Notes: generated by a model from the letters alone, not told the origin. 55,429 nucleotides of DNA from an uncultured Clostridia bacterium (GCA_947589065.1 CANPZM010000004.1:1-55429); one strand, 5' to 3'; shown: positions 25,522-34,510, counted from the first letter of the stretch. Translations and numbers: made by a program.

Positions 25522-26436
25522 TTATTTGGTTTCTTTTTCTGATTGTTGTTTATATATTTTTTTAAATCTTTTTACTTTTTCTTTTTTTTCTTGCTCTATA
25601 TCTTTAATTGTTATTAAGTATTTTATTAAAATTTTCTTTAATGTTTCTTCTTTTACATCTGCAATTAAAGTTCCTCCTTTTGCAATAGAAATTTTTCCAG
25701 TTTCTTCTGAAACAACAACAGCAACACAGTCAGTCTCTTTTGAAATTCCTATTGCAGCTCTATGTCTTGTACCTAATTCTCTAGCTATATCTTTATCATC
25801 TGCTAAAGGTAACATACATGATGCAGCAGCAATTTTATTATCACTAATTATTACAGCTCCATCATGAAGAGGGGTTCTTGGTACAAACATATTTACTAAT
25901 AGTTGAGGAGAAATCTCTGCATCTATCATGATTCCAGTATCTATAATATCATTAAGTTTTATATCTCTTTCTATTACAATTAATGCTCCTGTTCTTGTTT
26001 TAGCAAGTTCTGTTGCTGCTATTACTATACGATAAATATTTTCTTTTGTTTTTATTTCAATACTTTTATCTATTCCAAAAAATTTACTAAGTTTGCTTGT
26101 TCCAAGTTGCTCTAGTCCTCTTCTAAGTTCTGGTTGAAATATTATCATTAATGCTAAAACTCCCCAGTTCATTATTGCTGTCATAATAGTATTAAATATA
26201 TATAAATGAAGTATACTTGATAGCCAAGTAATTACAACTAATATTATAATTCCTTTTACTAATTGGCTTACCCTTGTATGTCTTAGTGCTTTAAATGCTG
26301 TAACTATTAGGAGTCCTACGATAAATATATCTATTACTAACATTACTAGGTTAAATGGGTGTGAACGAACATTTTCTATATATCCAATTAAGTTTTTTTC
26401 ATAAAATTCTGTTAAATCAAATCTAAAACTTTCCAT
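25522..26436 (-). CDS. cdaA: Membrane diadenylate cyclase CdaA
   Basis: A 304-residue protein that makes cyclic di-AMP from two ATP. Three membrane helices lie in residues about 27-100, and the DAC domain follows with its DGA (PLHDGAVIISDN) and RHR (GTRHRAAIG) motifs. Cyclic di-AMP controls potassium and osmolyte balance and wall homeostasis. In most Firmicutes cdaA is followed by cdaR and glmM; here it ends at a terminator and cdaR is absent. The only close partner is a 34-codon membrane ORF upstream. The lysine-rich tail after the domain (KEKVKRFKKIYKQQSEKETK) is longer than usual. Confidence 0.95.
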   Translation of the reverse strand: MESFRFDLTEFYEKNLIGYIENVRSHPFNLVMLVIDIFIVGLLIVTAFKALRHTRVSQLVKGIIILVVITWLSSILHLYIFNTIMTAIMNWGVLALMIIFQPELRRGLEQLGTSKLSKFFGIDKSIEIKTKENIYRIVIAATELAKTRTGALIVIERDIKLNDIIDTGIMIDAEISPQLLVNMFVPRTPLHDGAVIISDNKIAAASCMLPLADDKDIARELGTRHRAAIGISKETDCVAVVVSEETGKISIAKGGTLIADVKEETLKKILIKYLITIKDIEQEKKEKVKRFKKIYKQQSEKETK

Positions 26437-26447
26437 TATCTCCCTTT

Positions 26448-26552
26448 CTATTTTGCAAATAACCAGTATATTAGGGTACTAGCTGATGCTACTAGCATAA
26501 ATACTACCATTAGTCCGGCAACAATTTTTGTAAATATTTTTCTTTTATCCAT
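26448..26552 (-). CDS. 34-residue single-helix membrane protein upstream of cdaA
   Basis: The reading frame gives MDKRKIFTKIVAG, then a membrane helix (LMVVFMLVASASTLIYWLF), and stops 11 bp before the cdaA start. AAAGGG lies upstream; a second in-frame ATG at 26564 is too close to it, so 26552 is preferred. A basic N-terminus plus one helix resembles small DUF4044-type proteins, but the match is tentative. Co-transcription with cdaA is very likely, so it may be a small regulator of the cyclase. Confidence 0.6.
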   Translation of the reverse strand: MDKRKIFTKIVAGLMVVFMLVASASTLIYWLFAK

Positions 26553-26773
26553 TTTAAATTTCATCCCTTTCGTTTATAAATAGAATTTGCTATATTTCAG
26601 ATTTTATTTTTTATCTCATGTAAGTATTTTAACTTATAAGAAAAATTTTTTCAATAGTATTTTTTACTATATTTAAAACAAAAATAATGATTTTATTCAA
26701 TAATTTTAAAAATAATGCAAATACTAATTTATATCAAAATAAATTTATATTTTAGAAAGGAATGATTCAATTT

Positions 26774-29008
26774 ATGAATTTTAAACAATGGGAAGATTTT
26801 ACTTTTGGTAATTGGAATGATGAAATTGATGTAAGGGATTTTATTCAAAAAAACTATACTCCTTATTATGGTAATGAAAATTTTTTAACTAATGCAACTG
26901 AAAATACTAACAAACTATGGAATGAAGTATTAGACTTATATAAAAAAGAAACTGAAAATGGCGGTGTACTAGCTATTTCTAATGATATTGCATCAACAAT
27001 CACAAGTCATGATGCTGGATATATAGACAGAGATATAGAAAAAATTGTTGGTTTGCAAACTGATGCTCCTTTAAAAAGAGCTATTATGCCTAATGGTGGA
27101 ATTCGTATTGTTGAAAAGTCATGTACAGCTTATAACTCAAAAATTTCTGATAAATTGAAAGATATTTATAAAAATTATCGTAGAACCCACAATGATGGTG
27201 TATTTGCTGTTTATACTCCTGAAATAAGAGCGGCTAGAAGTTCTCATATTATTACTGGATTGCCTGATGGTTATGGTAGAGGAAGGATAATTGGAGATTA
27301 TAGAAGAGTTGCCCTCTATGGAGTTGATGTTTTAATTGAAGATAAGGAAAGAACTTTTGCTAATGCAGTTTCAACTGATTTTACTGAAGATATTATTCGC
27401 GAACGTGAAGAAATTCATGATCAAATACAAGCTTTAAAAGATTTAAAAGATATGGCTTTAAAATATGGTTATGACATTTCTAAACCTGCATCATCAGCTC
27501 AAGAAGCTGTTCAATGGACTTATTTTGGATATTTAGCTGCAATAAAAGAGCAAAATGGTGCTGCAATGAGCATTGGTAGGACTTCTACTTTCCTTGATAT
27601 TTACATTGAAAGAGATTTAAGAAATGGTATTATTACTGAATTAGAAGCGCAAGAAATTATAGATCATTTTGTTATGAAACTTAGAATGGTTAGATTTTTA
27701 AGGACTCCTGAATATAATGAATTATTTAGTGGAGATCCAGTCTGGGTAACAGAGTCTATTGGAGGAATTGGAATTGATGGTAGACCTTTGGTAACCAAAA
27801 ATTCTTTTAGAATTCTTCATACTTTAACTACATTAGGTCCTGCCCCAGAACCGAATTTAACTGTATTATGGTCTACAAGGTTACCCGAAAATTTCAAAAA
27901 ATATTGTGCATCAATGTCTATAAAAACAAGTTCTATTCAGTATGAAAATGATGATTTAATGAGAGATTATTGGGGTGATGATTATGGTATTGCTTGTTGT
28001 GTTTCAGCAATGAAAATTGGTAAGCAAATGCAATTTTTTGGTGCTCGTGCAAATTTAGCTAAAGCCTTGCTATATGCTATTAATGGCGGAAAAGATGAAA
28101 TTACCGGTAAACAAGTTGCTCCAAAATTTGAACCAATTACTTCTGAATATTTAAATTATGATGAAGTTATGGAAAAATTTGATACAATGATGGATTGGGT
28201 TGCTAAAGTTTATATTGAGGCATTAAATATTATTCACTATATGCATGATAAGTATTGTTATGAAGCTATTGAAATGGCATTACACGATAGAGATATTTTA
28301 AGAACTATGGCTTGTGGTATAGCCGGTTTATCAGTTGTTGCAGACTCTTTATCTGCTATAAAATATGCTAAAGTTAAACCTATTAGAAATGAAAATGGTC
28401 TTGTCGTAGATTATGAAATTGAAGGTGATTTTCCCAAATATGGCAATGATAGCGAGCAAGTAGATTCTCTTGCAGTAAATGTTCAAAAAATTTTTATGAA
28501 TAAATTAAAAAAGCAAAAAACTTATAGACATTCAAAACCTACTATGTCTATTTTAACAATTACTTCAAATGTTGTTTATGGTAAACATACTGGTAGTACA
28601 CCTGATGGCAGACGTGCTGGTGAGCCTTTTGGGCCTGGAGCTAATCCACTTCATGGAAGGGATACAAATGGTGCTTTAGCAGTTTTAAATACAATTGCTA
28701 AATTACCTTATAAATATTCTGAAGATGGTATTTCATATACTTTTGCAATCACTCCTGATACTTTAGGAAAAACAATGGAGGCTAAAGTTAATAATTTAGT
28801 ATCACTATTAGATGGATATTTTGTGCAGCTAAGTCATCATATTAATGTTAATGTATTTAATAGAGAGTTACTTCTTGACGCAATGAATCATCCAGAAAAA
28901 TATCCTCAGCTGACAATAAGAGTTTCTGGTTATGCAGTAAATTTTGTTAAGCTTACAAAAGAACAGCAGCTTGATGTTATAAATAGAACAATTCATGAAA
29001 GAATTTAA
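26774..29008 (+). CDS. pflB: Pyruvate formate-lyase
   Basis: A 744-residue glycyl-radical enzyme converting pyruvate and CoA to acetyl-CoA and formate. The N-terminal block [21 protein letters not shown] is typical; the ATG at 26774 gives the better spacing from GAAAGGA, with 26762 as an alternative. The adjacent catalytic cysteines are in [13 protein letters not shown], and the glycyl radical site is RVSGYAVNF near the C-terminus. The activase gene follows 45 bp later. This implies strictly anaerobic mixed-acid metabolism. Confidence 0.97.
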   Translation: MNFKQWEDFTFGNWNDEIDVRDFIQKNYTPYYGNENFLTNATENTNKLWNEVLDLYKKETENGGVLAISNDIASTITSHDAGYIDRDIEKIVGLQTDAPLKRAIMPNGGIRIVEKSCTAYNSKISDKLKDIYKNYRRTHNDGVFAVYTPEIRAARSSHIITGLPDGYGRGRIIGDYRRVALYGVDVLIEDKERTFANAVSTDFTEDIIREREEIHDQIQALKDLKDMALKYGYDISKPASSAQEAVQWTYFGYLAAIKEQNGAAMSIGRTSTFLDIYIERDLRNGIITELEAQEIIDHFVMKLRMVRFLRTPEYNELFSGDPVWVTESIGGIGIDGRPLVTKNSFRILHTLTTLGPAPEPNLTVLWSTRLPENFKKYCASMSIKTSSIQYENDDLMRDYWGDDYGIACCVSAMKIGKQMQFFGARANLAKALLYAINGGKDEITGKQVAPKFEPITSEYLNYDEVMEKFDTMMDWVAKVYIEALNIIHYMHDKYCYEAIEMALHDRDILRTMACGIAGLSVVADSLSAIKYAKVKPIRNENGLVVDYEIEGDFPKYGNDSEQVDSLAVNVQKIFMNKLKKQKTYRHSKPTMSILTITSNVVYGKHTGSTPDGRRAGEPFGPGANPLHGRDTNGALAVLNTIAKLPYKYSEDGISYTFAITPDTLGKTMEAKVNNLVSLLDGYFVQLSHHINVNVFNRELLLDAMNHPEKYPQLTIRVSGYAVNFVKLTKEQQLDVINRTIHERI

Positions 29009-29053
29009 TAATTACTTTTTCTATTTTTTTAGAAAGGACTTAGTTTAAAAATA

Positions 29054-29773
29054 ATGAATAATTTTCTAGCTTATATTCATTCTATTGAAACATTTGGAAC
29101 TGTTGACGGTCCAGGAATTCGCTTTGTAATTTTTATGCAAGGTTGTCCATTAAAATGTAAATATTGCCATAATAGAGATACTTGGGAAACTAATCAAGGA
29201 AATTTGACTAATTTAACTGATTTAATTTTAGAAATAAAAAGATATATTCCATATATGAAATCTTCTGGTGGCGGTGTAACTGTTTCTGGTGGTGAACCAC
29301 TGCTTCAAACTAAATTTTTAATTAATCTTTTTGTGGAATTAAAAAAAATGAATATTCATACTGCTTTAGATACTGCTGGAAGTATACAAATAAATAGTGA
29401 TATAGAAGAATTGTTAAAATATACTGATTTAGTATTATTAGATATAAAGCATATCATTGATTCTAAAGCTATTAAATTAACTGGTCTCTCAAATAAAAAT
29501 AATTTAGAATTTGCAAGGTATCTTGATAAAAAGCATATTCCTGTATGGATTAGGCAAGTAATTATTCCTGGATATACAGATGATAAAAATGATTTATTAA
29601 AATTGAAAAACTTTATTTCTAGTCTTTCAAATGTTGAAAAAGTTGAATTATTACCATATCATGATTTGGGTAAATTTAAATGGGAACAGTTGGGTTTTCA
29701 GTATCCTTTAAATGGTGTCCGTAGTGCAGAAAACTATGATATTGATAATGCAAAAAAAATTTTAGGTATTTAA
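29054..29773 (+). CDS. pflA: Pyruvate formate-lyase activating enzyme
   Basis: A 239-residue radical SAM enzyme that installs the glycyl radical on PflB. The iron-sulphur motif is CPLKCKYCHN (CxxxCxxC), followed by GGGVTVSGGEPLLQ, the SAM-binding glycine-rich stretch. The length is that of PflA without the extra ferredoxin-like insert of other glycyl-radical activases, which fits pyruvate formate-lyase as its partner. Confidence 0.96.
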   Translation: MNNFLAYIHSIETFGTVDGPGIRFVIFMQGCPLKCKYCHNRDTWETNQGNLTNLTDLILEIKRYIPYMKSSGGGVTVSGGEPLLQTKFLINLFVELKKMNIHTALDTAGSIQINSDIEELLKYTDLVLLDIKHIIDSKAIKLTGLSNKNNLEFARYLDKKHIPVWIRQVIIPGYTDDKNDLLKLKNFISSLSNVEKVELLPYHDLGKFKWEQLGFQYPLNGVRSAENYDIDNAKKILGI

Positions 29774-29777
29774 TAGA

Positions 29778-29816
29778 AAGAGGAAAGTCATTGCAAACTA
29801 GCTAAGGCTTTCCTCT
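29778..29816. terminator. Terminator of the pfl operon and of the facing small gene
   Basis: AGAGGAAAG...CTTTCCTCT is a 9-bp stem with a 20-nt loop. Only short T/A runs flank it, so its strength is uncertain. It marks the left border of the GC-richer segment. Confidence 0.55.
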
Positions 29817-29828
29817 TACTCACGGTTT

Positions 29829-30047
29829 TTATTGAGGCTTATAAAATTCAAGTCTATCATAGATGCCCATCCCCCTCAACCGTTTTGACTGTTCAAGATC
29901 TCCTATGCTCACATTGCGATAGTAATCACGTGAATTCAATCGCATTATGAACTTTTCTCCCCTTTGAAGAAGTTCCCGTGCTTCTTCCTCAGAAATCTGA
30001 ACATAATTGGCTACAATGTCTTTAGTGTCAAGGCTAGTCATATTCAT
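29829..30047 (-). CDS. Small protein of unknown function in the second GC-richer cassette
   Basis: A 72-residue soluble protein, rich in charged residues, with no membrane helix (VQISEEEARELLQRGEKFIM and IGDLEQSKRLRGMGIYDRLE are its most regular parts). The ATG at 30047 follows a strong AGGAGGG. A consensus-like promoter (TTGACA, 18 nt, TATAAT; 30133-30104) reads into it. Base composition is far above the surroundings. No family was recognised. Its divergent partner at 30233 shares the composition, and the two probably arrived together. Confidence 0.6.
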   Translation of the reverse strand: MNMTSLDTKDIVANYVQISEEEARELLQRGEKFIMRLNSRDYYRNVSIGDLEQSKRLRGMGIYDRLEFYKPQ

Positions 30048-30103
30048 ATTGCTCCCTCCTTTTTTATTAAGACATTGCATTGATAAGTTATTGTTACGTA
30101 AGT

Positions 30104-30188
30104 ATTATACCACTTTTAAACTCATTATGTCAATCTTTATTCCTTAAATTTCCATAATCTTGAAAAATACTTGTTTTTGTGGTATAAT
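30104..30188. promoter_or_regulatory. Divergent promoters of the two cassette genes
   Basis: Minus strand: TTGACA (30133-30128), 18 nt, TATAAT (30109-30104). Plus strand: TTGAAA (30160-30165), 17 nt, TATAAT (30183-30188) preceded by TGG. Both are near consensus. The 26 bp between the two -35 boxes could hold a shared operator, but no clear palindrome is visible. Confidence 0.75.
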
Positions 30189-30232
30189 TAAATTTACAAT
30201 AAAATATTATTATATAAGAGGAGGACATCAAA

Positions 30233-30622
30233 ATGTCAAACATCTATGGAAGAAGAGGCTTTCGGGCTTCTAAGGGCAACGGTCAGTTAACAGAGCAGAA
30301 AGAGCAGAAGACTAGAACAATAAGTTGGGGTGAGCGTACAAAGATTCAGAATACCGTGAAAGATTTTCTGGTATCAAATCAGAGATGTTCGCGTTCTGTT
30401 ACGTCGGAATACAACATGATTGTGTACGGCGACGATTTGAATGTTATTGACTCTTCACGTCAGTGGCTCTATGATGAACTCATGGTTGAAGAAAAGAAAA
30501 TCAACCCCGATGTTGAGCCAGAGCATGTTCGCATCCTTGCAAACAAGATGGTCTTGTTCATCAATCGTAAGGAATATGAACAGCTCTGTGCGGAGCGTGA
30601 AGCTCTTCTGCTTGCTCAGTAA
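30233..30622 (+). CDS. Protein of unknown function in the second GC-richer cassette
   Basis: A 129-residue soluble, highly charged protein. The N-terminus is basic and Gly/Arg-rich (YGRRGFRASKGNG), the rest mainly helical. GAGGAGG lies 8 nt upstream of the ATG, and it has a good promoter and a strong terminator. GC content is near 45% against about 27% for neighbours, and codons such as CGC, CTC and CTG are frequent. No homology was recognised; a phage or plasmid origin would fit. Its terminator borders the truncated surface-protein gene on the right. Confidence 0.65.
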   Translation: MSNIYGRRGFRASKGNGQLTEQKEQKTRTISWGERTKIQNTVKDFLVSNQRCSRSVTSEYNMIVYGDDLNVIDSSRQWLYDELMVEEKKINPDVEPEHVRILANKMVLFINRKEYEQLCAEREALLLAQ

Positions 30623-30627
30623 AAATC

Positions 30628-30671
30628 CTCGGGAAATTCCCCGCAGTGGATCTGTCCACTGTGGGGATTCC
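30628..30671 (+). terminator. Long hairpin closing the cassette
   Basis: CCCCGCAGTGGA-TCTG-TCCACTGTGGGG forms a 12-bp stem with one G:U pair, extended by GGAAAT/ATTCC. No clear T-tract follows on the plus strand. Its right foot is 5 bp from the stop codon of the LPVTG protein. Confidence 0.6.
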
Positions 30672-30676
30672 ACATT

Positions 30677-31990
30677 TTACATACCTGTTACTGGTAATTT
30701 AGTAATTTTTTCAGGATATATTTCTTTTAAGCTTATTCTTTTTTGCTGTGTTTCATTTTCTTCTGCATATGATTTTTCTTGGCTTAGATTTATTTTTTCA
30801 TTTGGAGTATCTTCTTTTTGGTTTCTTACTGTTATTTGCACTTCTTCATTTACTGTTATATCAAATTCTATTCTATTTTTTAATTTTTTATATCCCTCAA
30901 TTGGATTTACTTCTTCTAAGAAATATTTTCCTGGTTGTATTCCTTCTATAATTATTTCTCCTTTTTCGTTTGTTAATAAGTTACTATATACTTCTTCATT
31001 TTTTTCATTTACTATTCTAAATTGAACTCCTTTTAAAGCATTTTCATTTTCATTATCTTTTTTTATGATTCTTAGTTTACTCGTGTTTTTATAATATTTT
31101 ACTTTTGTGCTTCCATTTCCTAATTCAAAGCTTGCTCCTGTTAAAGCATAATCTTGTCTATCATCTTTATTTGATTTTCCATATAATATTGCTTTAGTTT
31201 CAACATTTCCTTCAACATTTACTTCAAAGCTATCATCTTTTTCAAGTAAATTTATTGGAATCATTATTTTGAATTCTTTTTGAGTTGTTTTAGTAATGTC
31301 TTTTCCATTTAAATCTGTAATTCTAATTTGTTTTTCTTTATCATCACTAAGTGAAATTTTATATTCTCCCATATTACATTCAGCACTTACTTTGAAAGTT
31401 TTACTTACATAATTATTATTTGTTTTATCAATTTCCCATTGAGGACTTTGAGTTATTGTAATTTTGTTACTTGGTATAGATTGGTTAGAACTTCTTGCCT
31501 TTTTTACCATTTTTTTCATTGCTTCAAGAGTTCTTTCTCCCGCTTCTCCAATTGCTTCATATCTAGCAAAGTCATCCTTGTCATATCCATATAGTACACA
31601 GTAAACTGCCTGTTTCGTGGCTGTAAAAGCCTCTTCTTCATTTTTCACTCCCATTGTTTCAAAACTTTGATATGGATATCCATTTGTAATAACTCTCCAA
31701 ACTAAAGTATTTTTTACAGCTTCATCAACTGTAACATCATAATCTCCGAATTTACCTACTCCTCCTAATTCAACGTTTAAGCAGTATGCTGGATATTCTT
31801 TTCCATTATTTTTGTAAAAGGCTTTATCTACTATAAATCTCATTCCTGTTTCAGTATTTTTTAGTAAAAACTCGCATTGTCCTTTATTGTATATATGTCC
31901 TTTCTCTATGCTAAATGCATATGAAATGCAACTTGAACTTATGCATATTATAATGGCTAATATGCATATAATTATTTTTCTTATTTTCAT
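30677..31990 (-). CDS. Thioester- and SpaA-domain surface protein ending at LPVTG
   Basis: A 437-residue exported protein with a signal peptide (hydrophobic 5-25). The thioester-domain pattern is present: C70 in AYCLNVE and Q127 in TKQAVYC, whose side chains form the internal thioester that bonds covalently to host surfaces in related adhesins. A linker domain (about 185-300) follows, then a SpaA/Cna-B domain (about 305-395; KLRIIKKDNENENALKGVQF to VQITVRN). The C-terminus is KLPVTGM then stop: the sortase signal is there but the hydrophobic helix and basic tail that should follow it are missing. The cassette terminator begins right after the stop, so the 3' end was probably lost. The sortase gene lies 15 bp upstream. 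Whether the product is still anchored is doubtful. Confidence 0.85.
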   Translation of the reverse strand: MKIRKIIICILAIIICISSSCISYAFSIEKGHIYNKGQCEFLLKNTETGMRFIVDKAFYKNNGKEYPAYCLNVELGGVGKFGDYDVTVDEAVKNTLVWRVITNGYPYQSFETMGVKNEEEAFTATKQAVYCVLYGYDKDDFARYEAIGEAGERTLEAMKKMVKKARSSNQSIPSNKITITQSPQWEIDKTNNNYVSKTFKVSAECNMGEYKISLSDDKEKQIRITDLNGKDITKTTQKEFKIMIPINLLEKDDSFEVNVEGNVETKAILYGKSNKDDRQDYALTGASFELGNGSTKVKYYKNTSKLRIIKKDNENENALKGVQFRIVNEKNEEVYSNLLTNEKGEIIIEGIQPGKYFLEEVNPIEGYKKLKNRIEFDITVNEEVQITVRNQKEDTPNEKINLSQEKSYAEENETQQKRISLKEIYPEKITKLPVTGM

Positions 31991-32005
31991 TATATTCTCC
32001 TTTCA

Positions 32006-32530
32006 TTATATCTTTAAAATTCCTTGTATACATCTTCTTTTAGACGGTTGATTTTCTACACAAGTTATCAATGTTATTTTACTTTGTTTACTATTTTTCA
32101 ATATATCTACATCTGTATCTTTTATTATCTTATTTTCTGTTATGACATATTTTAATTTTAAATTTTTAAATTCATAGATTATGTCATCACCTTTTTTTAA
32201 TTTTTTTATATTGTGAAAATAATTTACATTATATCCTCTATTATGTGCTGCAAGGCATACATTTCCAAGTATATATGCACTTTGTGTAAAATGTGCAACA
32301 TATTTATTTAAATTGGCTTCATCTGTTCCATCACTAATATTAGCATTCAGATTTATTTTGGGGATTTTTATTTTCCAAATAAATTCATAATACTCTTTTG
32401 GTTTTACTATTCCGGTTTTATAAATGTATTTTGTTTTAGGAGAAAAACAAATAGTTATTGGTAGGATTATTTGGGTAATACATAAAACTATGATAATTAA
32501 AATTATTATTTTATTTCTCTTTCTATGTAT
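32006..32530 (-). CDS. Sortase (class D-like) with a non-standard start codon
   Basis: An open frame from about 32578 to 32006 encodes a sortase but contains no ATG, GTG or TTG before the catalytic domain ends. AAAGGAGA lies 8 nt upstream of an ATA at 32530, the most likely start, giving 174 residues. Features are a basic N-terminus and membrane helix (KIIILIIIVLCITQIILPI), then the sortase fold with H96 (LAAHNRG), C157 (TLITC) and R165 or R166 (SKRRC), the full catalytic triad. The order (single gene, next to one LPxTG substrate) suits class D. The missing start could be true ATA initiation, a recent ATG-to-ATA mutation or a sequencing error. The coding part is intact, which argues against old decay. 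Confidence 0.8.
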   Translation of the reverse strand: MHRKRNKIIILIIIVLCITQIILPITICFSPKTKYIYKTGIVKPKEYYEFIWKIKIPKINLNANISDGTDEANLNKYVAHFTQSAYILGNVCLAAHNRGYNVNYFHNIKKLKKGDDIIYEFKNLKLKYVITENKIIKDTDVDILKNSKQSKITLITCVENQPSKRRCIQGILKI

Positions 32531-32734
32531 CTCTACTCTCCTTTCTGTTTTTAATTTTGATTTTTTGGGATTTTGTTTTTAGAATAAAAAATTTTTGATG
32601 TCCTAAAAGGACTTTTGAAATAAATTGCAATTTAATGATTACATAATAATACGCTTTTTAGAAATTGTAAAGTTTTTTTCGTCGCCTTTTTTCGACTATT
32701 TTTTAAGTTAGTCTATTCTTTTTTTAGTATCTAT

Positions 32735-32742
32735 GCTATAAT
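32735..32742 (+). promoter_or_regulatory. Extended -10 promoter of the DUF4364 gene
   Basis: TGCTATAAT (TGnTATAAT) with TATAAT at 32737-32742 and no good -35. It lies about 36 bp upstream of the start. The region 32531-32736 otherwise holds the AT-rich sortase upstream region and AGTCGAA/TTCGACT sequences one base from a Spo0A box. Confidence 0.45.
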
Positions 32743-32778
32743 AGAGATAAATTTTTTGAAGGGAATGAAACTGTCACT

Positions 32779-33324
32779 ATGAAATTAGCGGAAGATAGTT
32801 CAAGTTTAGCAGAACATAAATTATTAGTCTTATATATATTAAATAAAATTGGAAAACCTATTAATCAAAAGGCTCTTTTAGAATTAATATCATCAATTAC
32901 AGAATTAAATTACTTTTATTTTCAACAATTTTTATTAGATTTAATTGAAAATAAATATGTTATTTCTTACAAAATGGAAGATGAACTTTTGTATAATATT
33001 ACTCCTGAGGGTAAACGTGCTATAGAGTTAACATCTGACATGATTCCTGGAATATTAAAGCTTCAAGTTGATAATAATTTAAAGGAGAATTTAGATAATA
33101 TTGAAGATAAGTTTTCTATATCATCTGATTATACTCCAATTGATGAAAATGTATTTAATGTAAAATGTAAAATAATTGAGAATAATAGTGTTATCTTTGA
33201 ACTTCAAACTGTCGCTGGTTCCAAAGAACAAGCTAAACTTATTGTTGATAGTTGGAATAATCGTGCAGAAGATATTTATCCTAAAATATTAGATTTATTA
33301 ACTAATGATGCTGAAAAAAAATAA
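32779..33324 (+). CDS. DUF4364 family protein
   Basis: A 181-residue cytoplasmic protein. The first 80 residues look like a winged helix (HKLLVLYILNKIGKPINQKAL, then YVISYKMEDELLYNITPEGKRAI), as in PadR- or MarR-like regulators, and the second half is a small alpha-beta domain. This layout matches DUF4364, a clostridial family without known function that is probably a DNA-binding regulator. The ATG at 32779 is fixed because the upstream ATG runs into a stop. It is a single gene with its own promoter and terminator. Confidence 0.8.
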   Translation: MKLAEDSSSLAEHKLLVLYILNKIGKPINQKALLELISSITELNYFYFQQFLLDLIENKYVISYKMEDELLYNITPEGKRAIELTSDMIPGILKLQVDNNLKENLDNIEDKFSISSDYTPIDENVFNVKCKIIENNSVIFELQTVAGSKEQAKLIVDSWNNRAEDIYPKILDLLTNDAEKK

Positions 33325-33325
33325 T

Positions 33326-33361
33326 ACAAAAAAAAAGATCTCGCTTGGCGAGACTTTTTTT
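33326..33361. terminator. Bidirectional terminator
   Basis: TCTCGC-TTG-GCGAGA with A- and T-tracts on either side, shared by the DUF4364 gene and the facing RG-rich gene, whose stop codon lies inside the T-tract. Confidence 0.8.
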
Positions 33362-33635
33362 ATCTGCTTCTTTCTCTTCCTCTCCCTCTTCCTCGTGAGC
33401 TCATTTCTTTTTGTCTGATTTTTTCCTTTTCTAGAATTCTTTCTGTTTTATACCTTTGCCTTATTGTAGTTACTCTAACTAATATATTTTCTACTCTATA
33501 AAATTCTTTACTTACCATGCAATCAGGATATTTTTTTCTCATTTCTGCCGCAAATTTTTCTGCTTCTTTTCTTAATTCTACTTCATTTTCATAATCCTTT
33601 TTATAAAATATTTGGCTTTCAATCTCTTCTTCCAT
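33360..33635 (-). CDS. Small basic protein with an arginine-glycine tail
   Basis: A 91-residue protein, acidic at the N-terminus and basic at the end, finishing RQKEMSSRGRGRGRERSR. RG-rich tails usually bind RNA. The body is largely helical (ELRKEAEKFAAEMRKKYPDC). AAAGGA lies upstream of the ATG. It follows the RNA methyltransferase gene by 72 bp on the same strand, so an RNA-related role is possible. No family was recognised. Confidence 0.6.
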   Translation of the reverse strand: MEEEIESQIFYKKDYENEVELRKEAEKFAAEMRKKYPDCMVSKEFYRVENILVRVTTIRQRYKTERILEKEKIRQKEMSSRGRGRGRERSR

Positions 33636-33707
33636 TTTTACTATATTCCTTTCTCACATTTATTATATTGAGAATAAAATTAAATTGTTTACTGACTAAT
33701 AGTATTT

Positions 33708-34493
33708 TTATTTTAATTTATCTCTCATTGCTTCATACAATATAACAGATGTTGCTACTGATGCATTTAGGCTTTCTGTTTTTCCTGGCATTGGTATTTT
33801 TATTTTTTCATCTGATAATTCTAAGATTTCTTTTGATACTCCATTAGCTTCATTTCCAATCACTATTGCGGTTTTTTGATAAGAAATATTATACATATTT
33901 TTATTTGTTTGAAGGCTTGTACTTACAATTTTTATTTTGTGTTTTTTCAATTCTTTTATTGTTTTAACTAAGTCATCACTCTCTATTACTTTAACTCTAA
34001 AAATTGCTCCCATAGTTGATCTTACAACTTTTGGATTATATACGTCTGCACTTTCTTTTGAAACTATTATTTGTTTTAAATTTAAGCTATCTACTGTTCT
34101 TAGAATAGTGCCTAAATTTCCCGGATCTTGAATATTGTCTAATATTAAAAATAAATCTTCATTGTAATCAATTTCACCTTTTTCGTCCTTTTTCTCTATT
34201 ACAGCTAATATTCCTTGTGGATTTACAACAGTTGTAAGACTTGTAAAAATTTTTTCTGTAACATAGATGCATTCATATTTTGCAATTTCATACATTATAT
34301 CATTATCTATACTGGATTCTTGTGCACAATCGTCACAAATAACGACTAACTTTATTTTTGCATTTTCTTGTATTGCCTCTTTTATTAGTTTTATTCCTTC
34401 TATGATATATGCATTTTCTTGGTCTCGATATTTTTTATCTTTTAATTTTTTTAAATATTTTACTGTATCATTATCTTTGCTTGTAATAACCAT
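33708..34493 (-). CDS. TrmH/SpoU-family RNA 2'-O-methyltransferase
   Basis: A 261-residue enzyme with a small substrate-binding domain (MVITSKDNDTVKYLKKLKDK, as in RlmB-like proteins) followed by a SPOUT domain. The three conserved motifs are DNIQDPGNLGTILRT, IVIGNEANGVSKEI and IPMPGKTESLNASVATSVILYE, the last forming the trefoil-knot SAM site. It probably methylates a ribose in 23S rRNA. The position 17 bp downstream of mfd suggests one transcript. Confidence 0.9.
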   Translation of the reverse strand: MVITSKDNDTVKYLKKLKDKKYRDQENAYIIEGIKLIKEAIQENAKIKLVVICDDCAQESSIDNDIMYEIAKYECIYVTEKIFTSLTTVVNPQGILAVIEKKDEKGEIDYNEDLFLILDNIQDPGNLGTILRTVDSLNLKQIIVSKESADVYNPKVVRSTMGAIFRVKVIESDDLVKTIKELKKHKIKIVSTSLQTNKNMYNISYQKTAIVIGNEANGVSKEILELSDEKIKIPMPGKTESLNASVATSVILYEAMRDKLK

Positions 34494-34510
34494 AAATCTT
34501 CCCTTTCTTT

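Noticed and set aside
30441..31025. 194-codon plus-strand frame
   Set aside because: It runs across the end of the cassette gene and antisense to the LPVTG protein; it has no initiation signals.
32690..32700. TTCGACT near the sortase and DUF4364 genes as a Spo0A box
   Set aside because: One mismatch to TGNCGAA and no partner box or sigma-H promoter; left only as a remark.
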